NCBI RefSeq assembly: GCF_002910905.1
Contig: NZ_NEUE01000303.1
Coordinates: 1-37,930 of the forward strand
Length of the DNA: 37,930 nt
Direction of reading: 5' to 3'
Source of the DNA: Streptomyces sp. SM11
GTDB lineage: Bacteria; Actinomycetota; Actinomycetes; Streptomycetales; Streptomycetaceae
Numbering within the stretch: position 1 is the first letter of the stretch; the number at the start of each line of letters is the position of its first letter. Below are positions 15,851 through 23,733 of the stretch, in pieces. Under the pieces are notes generated by a model. It had not been told where the DNA came from. It did no database searches and saw only the letters and a program-made list of their open reading frames with translations. Position numbers and translations under genes: made by a program.

Positions 15851-18583
15851 CTACGCGTCGCCGCCCGCCGCGCCCGGATCGGCCGCGGCCACGTCCAGGA
15901 GCTCGTAGCGGTCGACCGCTGTCTTCAGGGCCGACCGGTCGATCCTGCCCTCCTTGGCCAGCTCGGTGAGGACCGCCAGCACGATCGACTGCGCGTCGAT
16001 GTGGAAGAACCGACGGGCCGCACCCCGGGTGTCCGCGAAGCCGAAGCCGTCAGCGCCCAGCGACTGGTAGGCGCCCGGCACCCAGCGCGCGATCTGGTCC
16101 GGAACCGAACGCATCCAGTCCGAGACCGCCACGAACGGACCCTGGGCCGCTCCGAACTTCTTGGTCACATACGGGACGCGCTGCTCCTCCCCCGGGTGTA
16201 GGAGGTTGTAGCGCTCCACGTCCACCGCCTCGCGACGCAGCTCGTTCCAGGAGGTCGCCGACCAGACGTCCGCCTTGACGTTCCACTCGTCCGCGAGGAT
16301 TTTCTGCGCCTCCAGGGCCCAGGGGACCGCCACGCCGGACGCCATGATCTGGGCCGGGATCTCGCCCTTCTCGCCGGTGCTGAAGCGGTGGATGCCCTTG
16401 AGGATGCCCTCGACGTCCACGTCCTGAGGCTCGGCCGGGTGCTGGATCGGCTCGTTGTAGACGGTGAGGTAGTAGAAGACGTCCTCGTTCGCCTCGCCGT
16501 ACATCCGGCGCAGCCCGTCCTTCATGATGTGCGCGATCTCGAACCCGTACGCCGGGTCGTACGCGACACAGCCGGGGTTCGTCGAGGCGAGCAGCTGCGA
16601 GTGGCCGTCCGCGTGCTGGAGGCCCTCACCGGTCAGCGTCGTACGCCCGGCGGTCGCGCCCAGCACGAAGCCGCGCGCGAGCTGGTCGGCCATCTGCCAG
16701 AACTGGTCGCCGGTGCGCTGGAACCCGAACATCGAGTAGAAGACGTACACCGGGATCAGCGGCTCGCCGTGCGTGGCGTACGCCGAGCCGGCCGCGATCA
16801 GCGAGGCCGTGCAGCCCGCCTCGGAGATGCCGTCGTGCAGCATCTGGCCCGTCGGGGACTCCTTGTACGCGAGCAGCAGATCGCGGTCGACCGCCTCGTA
16901 CTGCTGGCCGAGCGGGTTGTAGATCTTCGCGCTCGGGAAGAACGCGTCCATGCCGAAGGTGCGGTACTCATCGGGGGCGATCAGCACGAAACGCTTGCCG
17001 ATCTCCTTGTCCCGCATGAGGTCCTTCAGGATGCGGACGAACGCCATGGTGGTGGCGATCGACTGCGTACCCGAACCCTTCTTCGCCGTCGCGTACGTCT
17101 TGTCCTCGGGCTGTGGGAGAGGCTTCGCACGCACCACACGGGTCGGGACGTAGCCGTCCAGACCCTGGCGGCGGTCGTGCATGTACTGGATCTCCTCCGA
17201 GTCGCGGCCCGGGTGGTAGTAGGGCGGGTAGCCCTCGTCCAGCTGCTTGTCCGTGATCGGGATGTGCAGCCGGTCCCGGAAGCGCTTGAGGTCCTCGACC
17301 GTGAGCTTCTTCATCTGGTGGGTCGCGTTGCGGCCCTCGAAGTTCGGCCCCAGTGTCCAGCCCTTGACCGTCTGCGCCAGGATCACCGTCGGCTGGCCCT
17401 TGTGCGCCTTGGCCGCCGCGTAGGCCGCGTAGACCTTGCGGTGGTCGTGGCCGCCGCGGCCCAGGTGCAGGATCTGCTGGTCGGACATGTCCTTGACCAT
17501 GTCCCGAAGCCGGGGGTCGTCGCCGAAGAAGTGCTCGCGGATGTACGAGCCGGTCTCGGTGGCGTACGTCTGGAACTGCCCGTCCGGCGTGGTGTTCAGC
17601 TTGTTGACCAGGATGCCCGTGCGGTCCTGCGCCAGCAGCGGGTCCCAGGAGCGGTCCCAGACCAGCTTGATGACGTTCCAGCCGGCGCCCCGGAACTGCG
17701 ACTCCAGCTCCTGGATGATCTTGCCGTTGCCCCGTACCGGGCCGTCCAGCCGCTGGAGGTTGCAGTTGACCACGAAGGTCAGGTTGTCCAGGCCCTCACG
17801 GGCCGCGATGGACAGCTGGCCCAGGGATTCGGGCTCGTCCATCTCGCCGTCGCCGAGGTAGGCCCAGACGTGGGACCTGGAGGTGTCGGCGATGCCGCGC
17901 GCCTCCATGTAACGGTTCATCCGGGCCTGGTAGATCGCGCCGAGCGGACCGAGGCCCATCGAGACGGTCGGGAACTCCCAGAAGTCCGGCATCAGCCGCG
18001 GGTGCGGATAGCTGGACAGCCCGTTCGGGGCCTTCGACTTCTCCTGGCGGAACGCGTCGAGCTGCGCCTCGCTCAGCCGGTCCAGCAGGAACGCACGGGC
18101 GTAGATCCCCGGGGACGCGTGCCCCTGGAAGAAGATCTGGTCGCCGCCGTCGCCCCGGTCCTTGCCCCGGAAGAAGTGGTTGAAACCCACGTCGTACAGC
18201 GAGGCGGAGGACGCGAAGGTCGCGATGTGGCCGCCGACGCCGATCCCCGGACGCTGCGCCCGCGAGACCATCACGGCGGCGTTCCAGCGGGTCGCGTTGA
18301 GGACCTTGCGCTCGATCTCCTCGTCGCCGGGGAAGAACGGCTCGTCCTTCGTGGCGATCGTGTTCACGTAGTCCGTGCTGCGCATCTCCGGCACGGCGAC
18401 GCGCTTCTCCCGCGCGCGTTCGATGAGCCGGAGCATCAGATAGCGGGCCCGCTCACGGCCGCGCTCGTCGACGGCGGCGTCGAGGGAGTCGAGCCATTCC
18501 CGGGTTTCCTCAGGATCGAAGTCCGGGACCTGGCTCGGAAGGCCGCCAATGATGATCGGGTTGCGATCGGATCCGGAAGCCAC
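15851..18583 (-). CDS. aceE: Pyruvate dehydrogenase E1 component, homodimeric type
   Basis: 910 residues, the full length of AceE, which decarboxylates pyruvate with thiamine diphosphate and acetylates the lipoyl domain of E2. Seen: active-site His in GGHIATFASSA (118) and GHASPGIYA (about 154-162); the ThDP/Mg signature GDGEMDEPES (244-253) ending in VVNCNLQRLDG (271-281); and the pyrimidine and transketolase C-domains, with YTTHGEPLIP-like and GRTTLTGEGLQHADGHS segments. Start is GTG 18583 with GAAGGAAC a few bases upstream. It is monocistronic here, without E2/E3 next door, as is usual in Streptomyces. Core metabolism; intact. Confidence 0.97.
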   Translation of the reverse strand: MASGSDRNPIIIGGLPSQVPDFDPEETREWLDSLDAAVDERGRERARYLMLRLIERAREKRVAVPEMRSTDYVNTIATKDEPFFPGDEEIERKVLNATRWNAAVMVSRAQRPGIGVGGHIATFASSASLYDVGFNHFFRGKDRGDGGDQIFFQGHASPGIYARAFLLDRLSEAQLDAFRQEKSKAPNGLSSYPHPRLMPDFWEFPTVSMGLGPLGAIYQARMNRYMEARGIADTSRSHVWAYLGDGEMDEPESLGQLSIAAREGLDNLTFVVNCNLQRLDGPVRGNGKIIQELESQFRGAGWNVIKLVWDRSWDPLLAQDRTGILVNKLNTTPDGQFQTYATETGSYIREHFFGDDPRLRDMVKDMSDQQILHLGRGGHDHRKVYAAYAAAKAHKGQPTVILAQTVKGWTLGPNFEGRNATHQMKKLTVEDLKRFRDRLHIPITDKQLDEGYPPYYHPGRDSEEIQYMHDRRQGLDGYVPTRVVRAKPLPQPEDKTYATAKKGSGTQSIATTMAFVRILKDLMRDKEIGKRFVLIAPDEYRTFGMDAFFPSAKIYNPLGQQYEAVDRDLLLAYKESPTGQMLHDGISEAGCTASLIAAGSAYATHGEPLIPVYVFYSMFGFQRTGDQFWQMADQLARGFVLGATAGRTTLTGEGLQHADGHSQLLASTNPGCVAYDPAYGFEIAHIMKDGLRRMYGEANEDVFYYLTVYNEPIQHPAEPQDVDVEGILKGIHRFSTGEKGEIPAQIMASGVAVPWALEAQKILADEWNVKADVWSATSWNELRREAVDVERYNLLHPGEEQRVPYVTKKFGAAQGPFVAVSDWMRSVPDQIARWVPGAYQSLGADGFGFADTRGAARRFFHIDAQSIVLAVLTELAKEGRIDRSALKTAVDRYELLDVAAADPGAAGGDA

Positions 18584-19086
18584 ACTGTTCCTTCGCTGTT
18601 CGGTGGTGCTCTACGGGGCCTGGTCCGAGGGACGTGCCCCCCGGACCACTCTGTCAACTCTGCGTGCGCCGCCTCCATCGTGCTACCGCGAAGACCGGAA
18701 CGTCATCTCTACCGTGGGGTAACCACGAGGTTCCGGAAAGTCGTCCACGGGGCACGAGTATGGGCAGTACACGGCTGGGTACGGGCAAACCGCAACCTTA
18801 CGCCCAAGGCGTCCAAGCGTTCCCAAAGGCTGTTCGACTCCGATTGGCGGATCGAAACCGCATAAGCTGAGGAAGGACGTAAACGGATGGAGCGACTCGG
18901 GAGACCTCGGGAAGCCGCCGGGGGACATGCCGGAACTTGCGGCGACGTGGCAGGGAACGTCACCGTATAGGCGGTCTCGTACGCCGGGTACTTGCGCGAT
19001 TCGCCGAGCCCGTGTGGACTACGGCCAACGCCCCGCGCACGCGCGTGGCTGCAGCATTTTCCGAAGACATGATCAGGAGGCAACCC
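18584..19086. other. Divergent control region between aceE and DUF3052 gene
   Basis: About 500 bp of lower GC without a credible gene; small frames on both strands lack family features. It must hold promoters for both flanking genes. A candidate aceE promoter is listed separately. On the plus strand, GGAAC near 18952 and TATAGG near 18966 precede the DUF3052 gene, but no confident -35/-10 pair can be named. A clear AGGAGG ribosome binding site occurs at about 19075-19080. Confidence 0.5.
18680..18707 (-). promoter_or_regulatory. Candidate aceE promoter
   Basis: On the minus strand, GATGAC (18707-18702) and TAGCAC (18685-18680) are separated by 16 bp, resembling a weak housekeeping -35/-10 pair about 100 bp upstream of the aceE start. 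No operator was recognised. Confidence 0.3.
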
Positions 19087-19524
19087 GTGAGCGCGACCGC
19101 GGACCACGCGGAGGAGCGAACCAACCCGGCAGCACGCCTGGGGTTCGAGCCCGGACAGGTGGTCCAGGAGATCGGCTACGACGAAGACGTCGAGCTGGAG
19201 CTCCGTGAGGGCATTGAGGCCACTACCGGCCAGGAACTCGTCGACGAGGAGTACGACGACGTCGCAGACGTCGTCCTGCTCTGGTTCCGCGACGAGGACG
19301 GCGACCTTACGGACGCGCTGGTGGATGCCATTGGTCTGATCGAGGACGGCGGTACGGTCTGGCTGATGACGCCGAAGACCGGCCGTGACGGATACGTCGA
19401 ACCGAGCGAAATCAATGAGGCTGCCCAGACAGCCGGTCTCGCCCAGACCAAGAGCATCAGCGCGGGCAAGGACTGGACGGGCAGCCGTCTGGTCACCCCC
19501 AAGGGGGCCAAGGCCAAGCGCTGA
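19087..19524 (+). CDS. DUF3052 family protein
   Basis: 145 residues, a strongly acidic small protein of the actinobacterial DUF3052 family (PF11253). Seen: ARLGFEPGQVVQEIGYDEDVELELREGIE (about 17-45), VADVVLLWFRDEDGDLTDALVDA, GGTVWLMTPKTGRDGYVEPSEI, and a basic tail TPKGAKAKR. Function unknown; no catalytic motif is recognised and no membrane segment is present. Start is GTG 19087 because AGGAGG lies 6-7 bp upstream, and the longer frame upstream is Arg-rich non-coding. In Streptomyces it is typically found beside aceE and a peroxiredoxin, as here. It is followed by a strong hairpin. Confidence 0.9.
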   Translation: MSATADHAEERTNPAARLGFEPGQVVQEIGYDEDVELELREGIEATTGQELVDEEYDDVADVVLLWFRDEDGDLTDALVDAIGLIEDGGTVWLMTPKTGRDGYVEPSEINEAAQTAGLAQTKSISAGKDWTGSRLVTPKGAKAKR

Positions 19525-19546
19525 ACCACGTTTCGCACCACCCCGG

Positions 19547-19581
19547 GGCCCTCACGGACGTACACAGCGCCCGTGAGGGCC
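19547..19581 (+). terminator. Terminator after DUF3052 gene
   Basis: GGCCCTCACGG (19547-19557) pairs perfectly with CCGTGAGGGCC (19571-19581), 11 bp with a 13-nt loop, 23 bp after the stop codon. Confidence 0.65.
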
Positions 19582-19695
19582 TTCGTACGTCCCCACGGCC
19601 CCTCCGGGACCGGCCCGAGGCCCCTGCGTAGGGTGGGTGTCACCCGGACGGACCCGGCCCGGGATGCGGAGAAGCGGCGAAGGGATACGTGTTCC

Positions 19696-20154
19696 ATGAC
19701 GATCGAGGTCGGCAGCCAGGCCCCGGACTTCCAGCTCAAGGACAACCACGGCCGGACCGTGCGGCTGTCGGAGTTCCGCGGCGAGAAGAACGTGGTGCTG
19801 GTGTTCTACCCGTTCGCCTTCACCGGCGTCTGCACCGGCGAGCTGTGCGCGCTCCGCGACGAGCTGCCCCGCTTCGAGAACGAGGGCACCCAGCTCCTCG
19901 CCGTCTCGTGCGACTCCATCCACACCCTGCGCGTCTTCGCCGAGCAGGAGGGCCTGGAGTACCCGCTGCTGTCCGACTTCTGGCCGCACGGGGAGACCTC
20001 GCGGGCGTACGGCGTCCTCGACGAGGACAAGGGCTGCGCGGTGCGCGGCAGCTTCGTCATCGACAAGGAGGGCACCGTCCGCTGGAGCGTCGTGAACGGC
20101 CTCCCTGACGCCCGCGACCTGAAGGACTACGTCAAGGCGCTCGAAGCGCTCTGA
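19696..20154 (+). CDS. Peroxiredoxin (AhpC/TSA family, AhpE/BCP-like)
   Basis: 152 residues, a thioredoxin-fold peroxidase that reduces hydroperoxides. The active-site motif is PFAFTGVC (Pro39, Thr43, peroxidatic Cys46). A second Cys lies five residues later (Cys51, in GELCAL), with further cysteines in AVSCDS (about 75) and KGCAVRG (about 117). The arrangement resembles mycobacterial AhpE, but the extra Cys51 could act as a resolving residue as in atypical 2-Cys/BCP enzymes; this cannot be settled by eye. Start ATG 19696. It lies just upstream of the tellurium-resistance block, so an oxidative-stress link is plausible but it has its own terminator. Confidence 0.92.
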   Translation: MTIEVGSQAPDFQLKDNHGRTVRLSEFRGEKNVVLVFYPFAFTGVCTGELCALRDELPRFENEGTQLLAVSCDSIHTLRVFAEQEGLEYPLLSDFWPHGETSRAYGVLDEDKGCAVRGSFVIDKEGTVRWSVVNGLPDARDLKDYVKALEAL

Positions 20155-20172
20155 GACGATCTCCTGGCGACG

Positions 20173-20199
20173 CCCGGCCAGAAGCCTGTTTTGGCCGGG
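20173..20199 (+). terminator. Terminator after peroxiredoxin gene
   Basis: CCCGGCCAGAA (20173-20183) pairs with TTTTGGCCGGG (20189-20199) with one G-U pair and a 5-nt loop, 18 bp after the stop codon. Confidence 0.65.
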
Positions 20200-20224
20200 A
20201 ACCGGTCACTAGGATCCAATCGTT
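20198..20224 (+). promoter_or_regulatory. Candidate ECF-type promoter of first terD
   Basis: GGAAC (20198-20202), 19 bp, then GTT (20222-20224, followed by GAT) resembles the GGAAY-N18/19-GTT pattern of stress sigma factors such as SigR in Streptomyces. A very similar GGAAA-N19-GTTGA occurs upstream of the CitE-like operon. Spacing and first element are not ideal, so this is tentative. Confidence 0.35.
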
Positions 20225-20292
20225 GATCCGATGCCAACGAACGACGGGGACGCTGGTGTCTGCCGGCCCCTGAGAAAACTACTGGAGGACTC

Positions 20293-20868
20293 GTGGGAGT
20301 CAGCCTCAGCAAGGGCGGCAACGTCTCGCTGACCAAGGCCGCGCCCAACCTGACCGCGGTCATCGTCGGTCTGGGCTGGGACGCCCGCACCACCACCGGG
20401 GGTGACTTCGACCTCGACGCCAGCGCTCTGCTGACGAACCCCGAGGGCAAGGTCGCCACCGACGGCAATTTCGTCTTCTTCAACAACCTGAAGAGCCCCG
20501 ACGGCTCCGTCGAGCACACCGGTGACAACACCACCGGTGAGGGCGAGGGCGACGACGAGGTCATCAAGGTGAACCTCGCCGGTGTCCCGGCCGACGTCGA
20601 CAAGATCGTCTTCCCGGTCTCGATCTACGAGGCCGAGAGCCGTCAGCAGAGCTTCGGCCAGGTCCGCAACGCGTACATCCGCGTGGTCAACCAGGCCGAC
20701 AACACCGAGCTCGCCCGCTACGACCTGAGCGAGGACGCCTCGACGGAGACCGCCATGGTCTTCGGCGAGCTCTACCGCAACGGCGCCGAGTGGAAGTTCC
20801 GCGCCATCGGCCAGGGGTACGCCTCCGGCCTGCGCGGCATCGCCCAGGACTTCGGCGTCAACGTCTGA
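20293..20868 (+). CDS. terD: TerD-family tellurium/stress resistance protein
   Basis: 191 residues, exactly the usual TerD length (PF02342). It starts MGVSLSKGGNVSLTK, then VGLGWDAR, FDLDASALL, VFFNNLKSPDGSVEHTGDN and the acidic run TGEGEGDDEV (about 81-90), followed by ELARYDLSEDASTETAMVFGELYR and the C-terminal GQGYASGLRGIAQDFG. The Asp/Asn clusters are the Ca-binding sites known for TerD. Start is GTG 20293 behind CTGGAGGA. It is a soluble protein thought to work at the membrane with TerC-like partners in resistance to tellurite and other envelope stresses. First of two tandem paralogues. Confidence 0.95.
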   Translation: MGVSLSKGGNVSLTKAAPNLTAVIVGLGWDARTTTGGDFDLDASALLTNPEGKVATDGNFVFFNNLKSPDGSVEHTGDNTTGEGEGDDEVIKVNLAGVPADVDKIVFPVSIYEAESRQQSFGQVRNAYIRVVNQADNTELARYDLSEDASTETAMVFGELYRNGAEWKFRAIGQGYASGLRGIAQDFGVNV

Positions 20869-20916
20869 GGCTCTGAGCAACAGCATGACGGAGCGCGCCC
20901 AGCGCTCCCGTACCAC

Positions 20917-20954
20917 CGCTTCCGGCGCCGCATGCACATGCGGCGCCGGAAGCG
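20917..20954 (+). terminator. 17-bp perfect hairpin between terD paralogues
   Basis: CGCTTCCGGCGCCGCAT (20917-20933) pairs perfectly with ATGCGGCGCCGGAAGCG (20938-20954) around a 4-nt loop. It is an unusually strong stem inside what would otherwise be a terD-terD operon, and is likely to terminate or attenuate, or to stabilise the first message. Confidence 0.7.
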
Positions 20955-21028
20955 CTCGGGGGGTGTCCGGCGGATCGTGACCCCGAAGCCCCCTGGCAGC
21001 GTTCACACGACTCGGGGAGGACACACAC

Positions 21029-21604
21029 ATGGGCGTCACGCTCGCCAAGGGAGGCAATGTCTCCCTCTCCAAGGTCGCACCCAACCTCACCCAGGTGCTG
21101 GTCGGGCTCGGCTGGGACGCACGCTCCACCACAGGAGCAGCTTTCGACCTCGATGCCAGCGCACTGCTGTGCCAGTCGGGCCGGGTGCTCGGTGACGAGT
21201 GGTTCGTCTTCTACAACAACCTCACGAGCCCGGACGGCTCGGTCGAGCACACCGGCGACAACCTCACCGGGGAGGGCGACGGCGACGACGAGTCCGTCAT
21301 CGTCCGTCTCGACCAGGTCCCCGCCCACTGCGACAAGATCATCTTTCCGGTCTCGATCCACGACGCGGACAGCCGGGGCCAGGCGTTCGGCCAGGTCAGC
21401 AACGCTTTCATCCGGGTGGTCAACCAGGCCGACGGTCAGGAACTGGCTCGCTACGACCTGAGCGAGGACGCCTCGACGGAGACCGCGATGATCTTCGGAG
21501 AGCTCTACCGGTACAACGGCGAGTGGAAATTCCGTGCAGTCGGCCAGGGGTACGCGTCAGGCCTGCGTGGCATCGCTCTAGACTTCGGCGTCAACGTTTC
21601 ATAA
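21029..21604 (+). CDS. terD: TerD-family protein, second paralogue
   Basis: 191 residues, the same layout as the upstream TerD: MGVTLAKGGNVSLSK, VGLGWDAR, FDLDASALL, VFYNNLTSPDGSVEHTGDN with acidic loop TGEGDGDDESV (about 80-90), and ELARYDLSEDASTETAMIFGELYR. All metal-binding acidic residues are kept. Unlike its neighbour it carries two cysteines (SALLCQSG and PAHCDK). Start ATG 21029 after GGGGAGGA. The 160-bp gap from the first copy contains a strong hairpin, so the two may be separately controlled. Downstream, 68 bp away, is the DUF475 membrane partner. Confidence 0.95.
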   Translation: MGVTLAKGGNVSLSKVAPNLTQVLVGLGWDARSTTGAAFDLDASALLCQSGRVLGDEWFVFYNNLTSPDGSVEHTGDNLTGEGDGDDESVIVRLDQVPAHCDKIIFPVSIHDADSRGQAFGQVSNAFIRVVNQADGQELARYDLSEDASTETAMIFGELYRYNGEWKFRAVGQGYASGLRGIALDFGVNVS

Positions 21605-21672
21605 CGCCGCGCACGCGCGGGGGGCCCCGACACGCCGGGGGAGGCCCTTTACATAACACGATGGGGTAGCCA

Positions 21673-22824
21673 GTGGTTCTGAAAACCTTCGGCTGGTCGT
21701 TCGCGGTTACCGCGCTCGGCCTGGTCGCAGCGACTTTCTACGGGGGGTGGCAGGCTTTCGGCATCGTCGCGATCCTGTCCGTCCTGGAGATCTCGCTGTC
21801 CTTCGACAACGCGGTGATCAACGCCGGAATCCTGAAGAAGATGAATGCCTTCTGGCAGAAGATCTTCCTCACGATCGGCATCCTCATCGCCGTCTTCGGT
21901 ATGCGACTGGTGTTCCCCGTCGTGATCGTGGCCGTGAGCGCCCAGCTCGGACCGATCGAGGCCATCGACCTGTCCTTCAACGACCCGGACCGGTACAAGG
22001 AACTGGTCACGGACGCCCATCCGTCGATCGCAGCCTTCGGTGGCATGTTCCTGTTGATGATCTTCCTCGACTTCATCTTCGACGAAGACCGTGACATCCA
22101 CTGGCTGCGCTGGATCGAGCGTCCGCTCGCCAAGCTCGGCAAGGTCGACATGCTGTCGGTCTGCGTCGCCCTGATCATCCTGCTCGTCACCGCCATGACC
22201 TTCGCCACCCAGGCCCACCAGCACGGTGGCGGGCACGCGGACAAGGCGTCGACGGTCATGCTCTCCGGCATCGCCGGCCTGATCACCTACCTCGTCGTCG
22301 GCGGGCTCTCCGGATACTTCGAGGGCAAGCTCGAAGAGGATGAGGAGCGCGAGCACGAGGCCGAGGAAGAGGCCAAGAAGAAGGGCAAGCCCGTCACCGG
22401 GATCGCCCTCGCCGGAAAGGCCGCGTTCTTCCTCTTCCTCTACCTGGAAGTCCTGGACGCCTCGTTCTCCTTCGACGGTGTCATCGGCGCCTTCGCCATC
22501 ACCAACGAGATCGTGCTGATGGCCCTCGGCCTCGGCATCGGCGCCATGTACGTCCGTTCGCTCACCGTCTACCTGGTGCGCGAGGGCACGCTCGACGACT
22601 ACGTCTACCTGGAGCACGGCGCCCACTACGCGATCGGCGCGCTCTCCGTCATCCTGCTGATCACCATCCAGTACGAGATCAACGAGCTGATCACCGGTTC
22701 GGTCGGTGTGATCCTGATCGCCCTCTCCTTCTGGTCCTCGCTCAAGCGCAACCGCACGCTCGCCGCGGAATCCGGTGAGGGCGGCGGTTCGGAAAGCAAG
22801 GCCGAAGTGTCCTCCGGGGTGTGA
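21673..22824 (+). CDS. DUF475 (TerC-like) integral membrane protein
   Basis: 383 residues with about nine hydrophobic helices. It belongs to DUF475 (PF04332), a relative of TerC. Conserved membrane acidic patches are present twice: LEISLSFDNAVINAG (about 38-52) and LDASFSFDGVIGAFAI (about 260-275), the inverted SFDN/SFDG repeats thought to bind metal in TerC-type transporters. Oddities: a His-rich loop (TQAHQHGGGHADK, about 178-190) and a highly charged cytoplasmic linker (KLEEDEEREHEAEEEAKKKGK, split by Glu and Lys runs). Start is GTG 21673. It is the likely membrane partner of the two TerD proteins; metal export or membrane stabilisation is the working idea. Confidence 0.9.
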   Translation: MVLKTFGWSFAVTALGLVAATFYGGWQAFGIVAILSVLEISLSFDNAVINAGILKKMNAFWQKIFLTIGILIAVFGMRLVFPVVIVAVSAQLGPIEAIDLSFNDPDRYKELVTDAHPSIAAFGGMFLLMIFLDFIFDEDRDIHWLRWIERPLAKLGKVDMLSVCVALIILLVTAMTFATQAHQHGGGHADKASTVMLSGIAGLITYLVVGGLSGYFEGKLEEDEEREHEAEEEAKKKGKPVTGIALAGKAAFFLFLYLEVLDASFSFDGVIGAFAITNEIVLMALGLGIGAMYVRSLTVYLVREGTLDDYVYLEHGAHYAIGALSVILLITIQYEINELITGSVGVILIALSFWSSLKRNRTLAAESGEGGGSESKAEVSSGV

Positions 22825-22849
22825 CCCGGTAGGGATTGAGGAACGCTCT

Positions 22850-22918
22850 CTGCGGGGCGGCCCACACGGCGACGGCTCTCCGGGATCTCCCGGACCCGGC
22901 CCGGTGGCCGCCCCGCAG
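22850..22918 (+). terminator. Nested stem-loop between DUF475 and TerA-like genes
   Basis: CTGCGGGGCGGCC (22850-22862) pairs perfectly with GGCCGCCCCGCAG (22906-22918). The loop contains a second hairpin, TCCGGG (22879-22884)/CCCGGA (22889-22894). It may be a terminator or a structured leader of the TerA-like gene, which starts 37 bp later. Confidence 0.55.
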
Positions 22919-22954
22919 TGATGTCCGGGGCGCGCGGAACAGGTGGGGGTTGGT

Positions 22955-23689
22955 ATGGGATTCTTCGACGGCCTGTGGCCGGGGCGCGCGGCGCAGTTCG
23001 ACTCGGGCAACGCGACGTCGAGCGCCGTCGTGCTGTCCAAACGGAACGCCACGATCTCGCTCAGCAAACAGGGCGCCCTCTCGGGCAACCTCCGGGTCAA
23101 CCTGTCCTGGCGGATGCGGACCTCCGACATCGAGGGCCGCTCGCGCCAGAGCGGCAGGCTGCGGCACCCCCTCAGGCTCTTCCAGCCCGAGGTGGTCCAG
23201 GCGCACACCCAGGGCGTCGTCAACGTCGACCTGGACCTCGGCTGCATGTACGAGCTGACGGACGGCACCAAGGGAGTCGTGCAGCCCCTGGGCAACCTGA
23301 TCGGCGACCTCAACAGCCCGCCCTACGTCCGGCTCAGCGGCGACGACCGCTTCGGCGCGCCCTCGGGGGAGACGGTCTACGTCAACCTCGACCAGCGCGA
23401 CCAGATCAAGCGACTGCTGTTCTTCGTCTACATCTACGACCGGACGCCAGCGTTCGACCGGACGCACGCCAAGATCACGCTCTACCCGGGCAACGGCCCG
23501 CGCATCGAGATCGAGCTGGACGAGCGCGCACCGCAGGCCCGCTCCTGCGCGGTGTTCACCGTGGAGAACATCAAGGACGAGCTGATCGTGCGCCGCGAGG
23601 TGAAGTTCGTGTACGGCTTCCAGTCGGAGCTGGACCGGCTGTACGGCTACGGCATGCAGTGGGGGCGCGGCTACAAGTCCCGGACCTGA
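22955..23689 (+). CDS. TerA-like tellurium resistance protein
   Basis: About 244 residues. The N-terminal half (AQFDSGNATSSAVVLSKRNATISLSKQG, then NLRVNLSW) shows the TerD/TerA-superfamily strand pattern. The C-terminal half LDLGCMYELTDGTKGVVQPLGNL, followed by VYVNLDQRDQIKRLLFFVYIYD, is typical of TerA-type proteins. The acidic Ca-binding loop of TerD is not obvious. It ends QWGRGYKSRT. Start ATG 22955 (MGFFDGLWPGR) was preferred over GTG 22943 because GGTGGGGG lies at the right distance. It is the fourth Ter-type gene on the plus strand; it converges with a divergent TerD variant 44 bp beyond. Confidence 0.85.
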   Translation: MGFFDGLWPGRAAQFDSGNATSSAVVLSKRNATISLSKQGALSGNLRVNLSWRMRTSDIEGRSRQSGRLRHPLRLFQPEVVQAHTQGVVNVDLDLGCMYELTDGTKGVVQPLGNLIGDLNSPPYVRLSGDDRFGAPSGETVYVNLDQRDQIKRLLFFVYIYDRTPAFDRTHAKITLYPGNGPRIEIELDERAPQARSCAVFTVENIKDELIVRREVKFVYGFQSELDRLYGYGMQWGRGYKSRT

Positions 23690-23733
23690 GCCCGGCCCCT
23701 TCGAGCGTCGGAGCGACTCGGCACCGGCCGAAC

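Noticed and set aside
16388..18865. 825-residue plus-strand open frame antisense to aceE
   Set aside because: Leu/Val/Arg-rich shadow produced by the codon bias of aceE; no family motif.
22205..22390. Frameshift or fusion in the DUF475 gene at the charged linker
   Set aside because: The reading frame is continuous and membrane helices resume after the linker; this is a normal loop.
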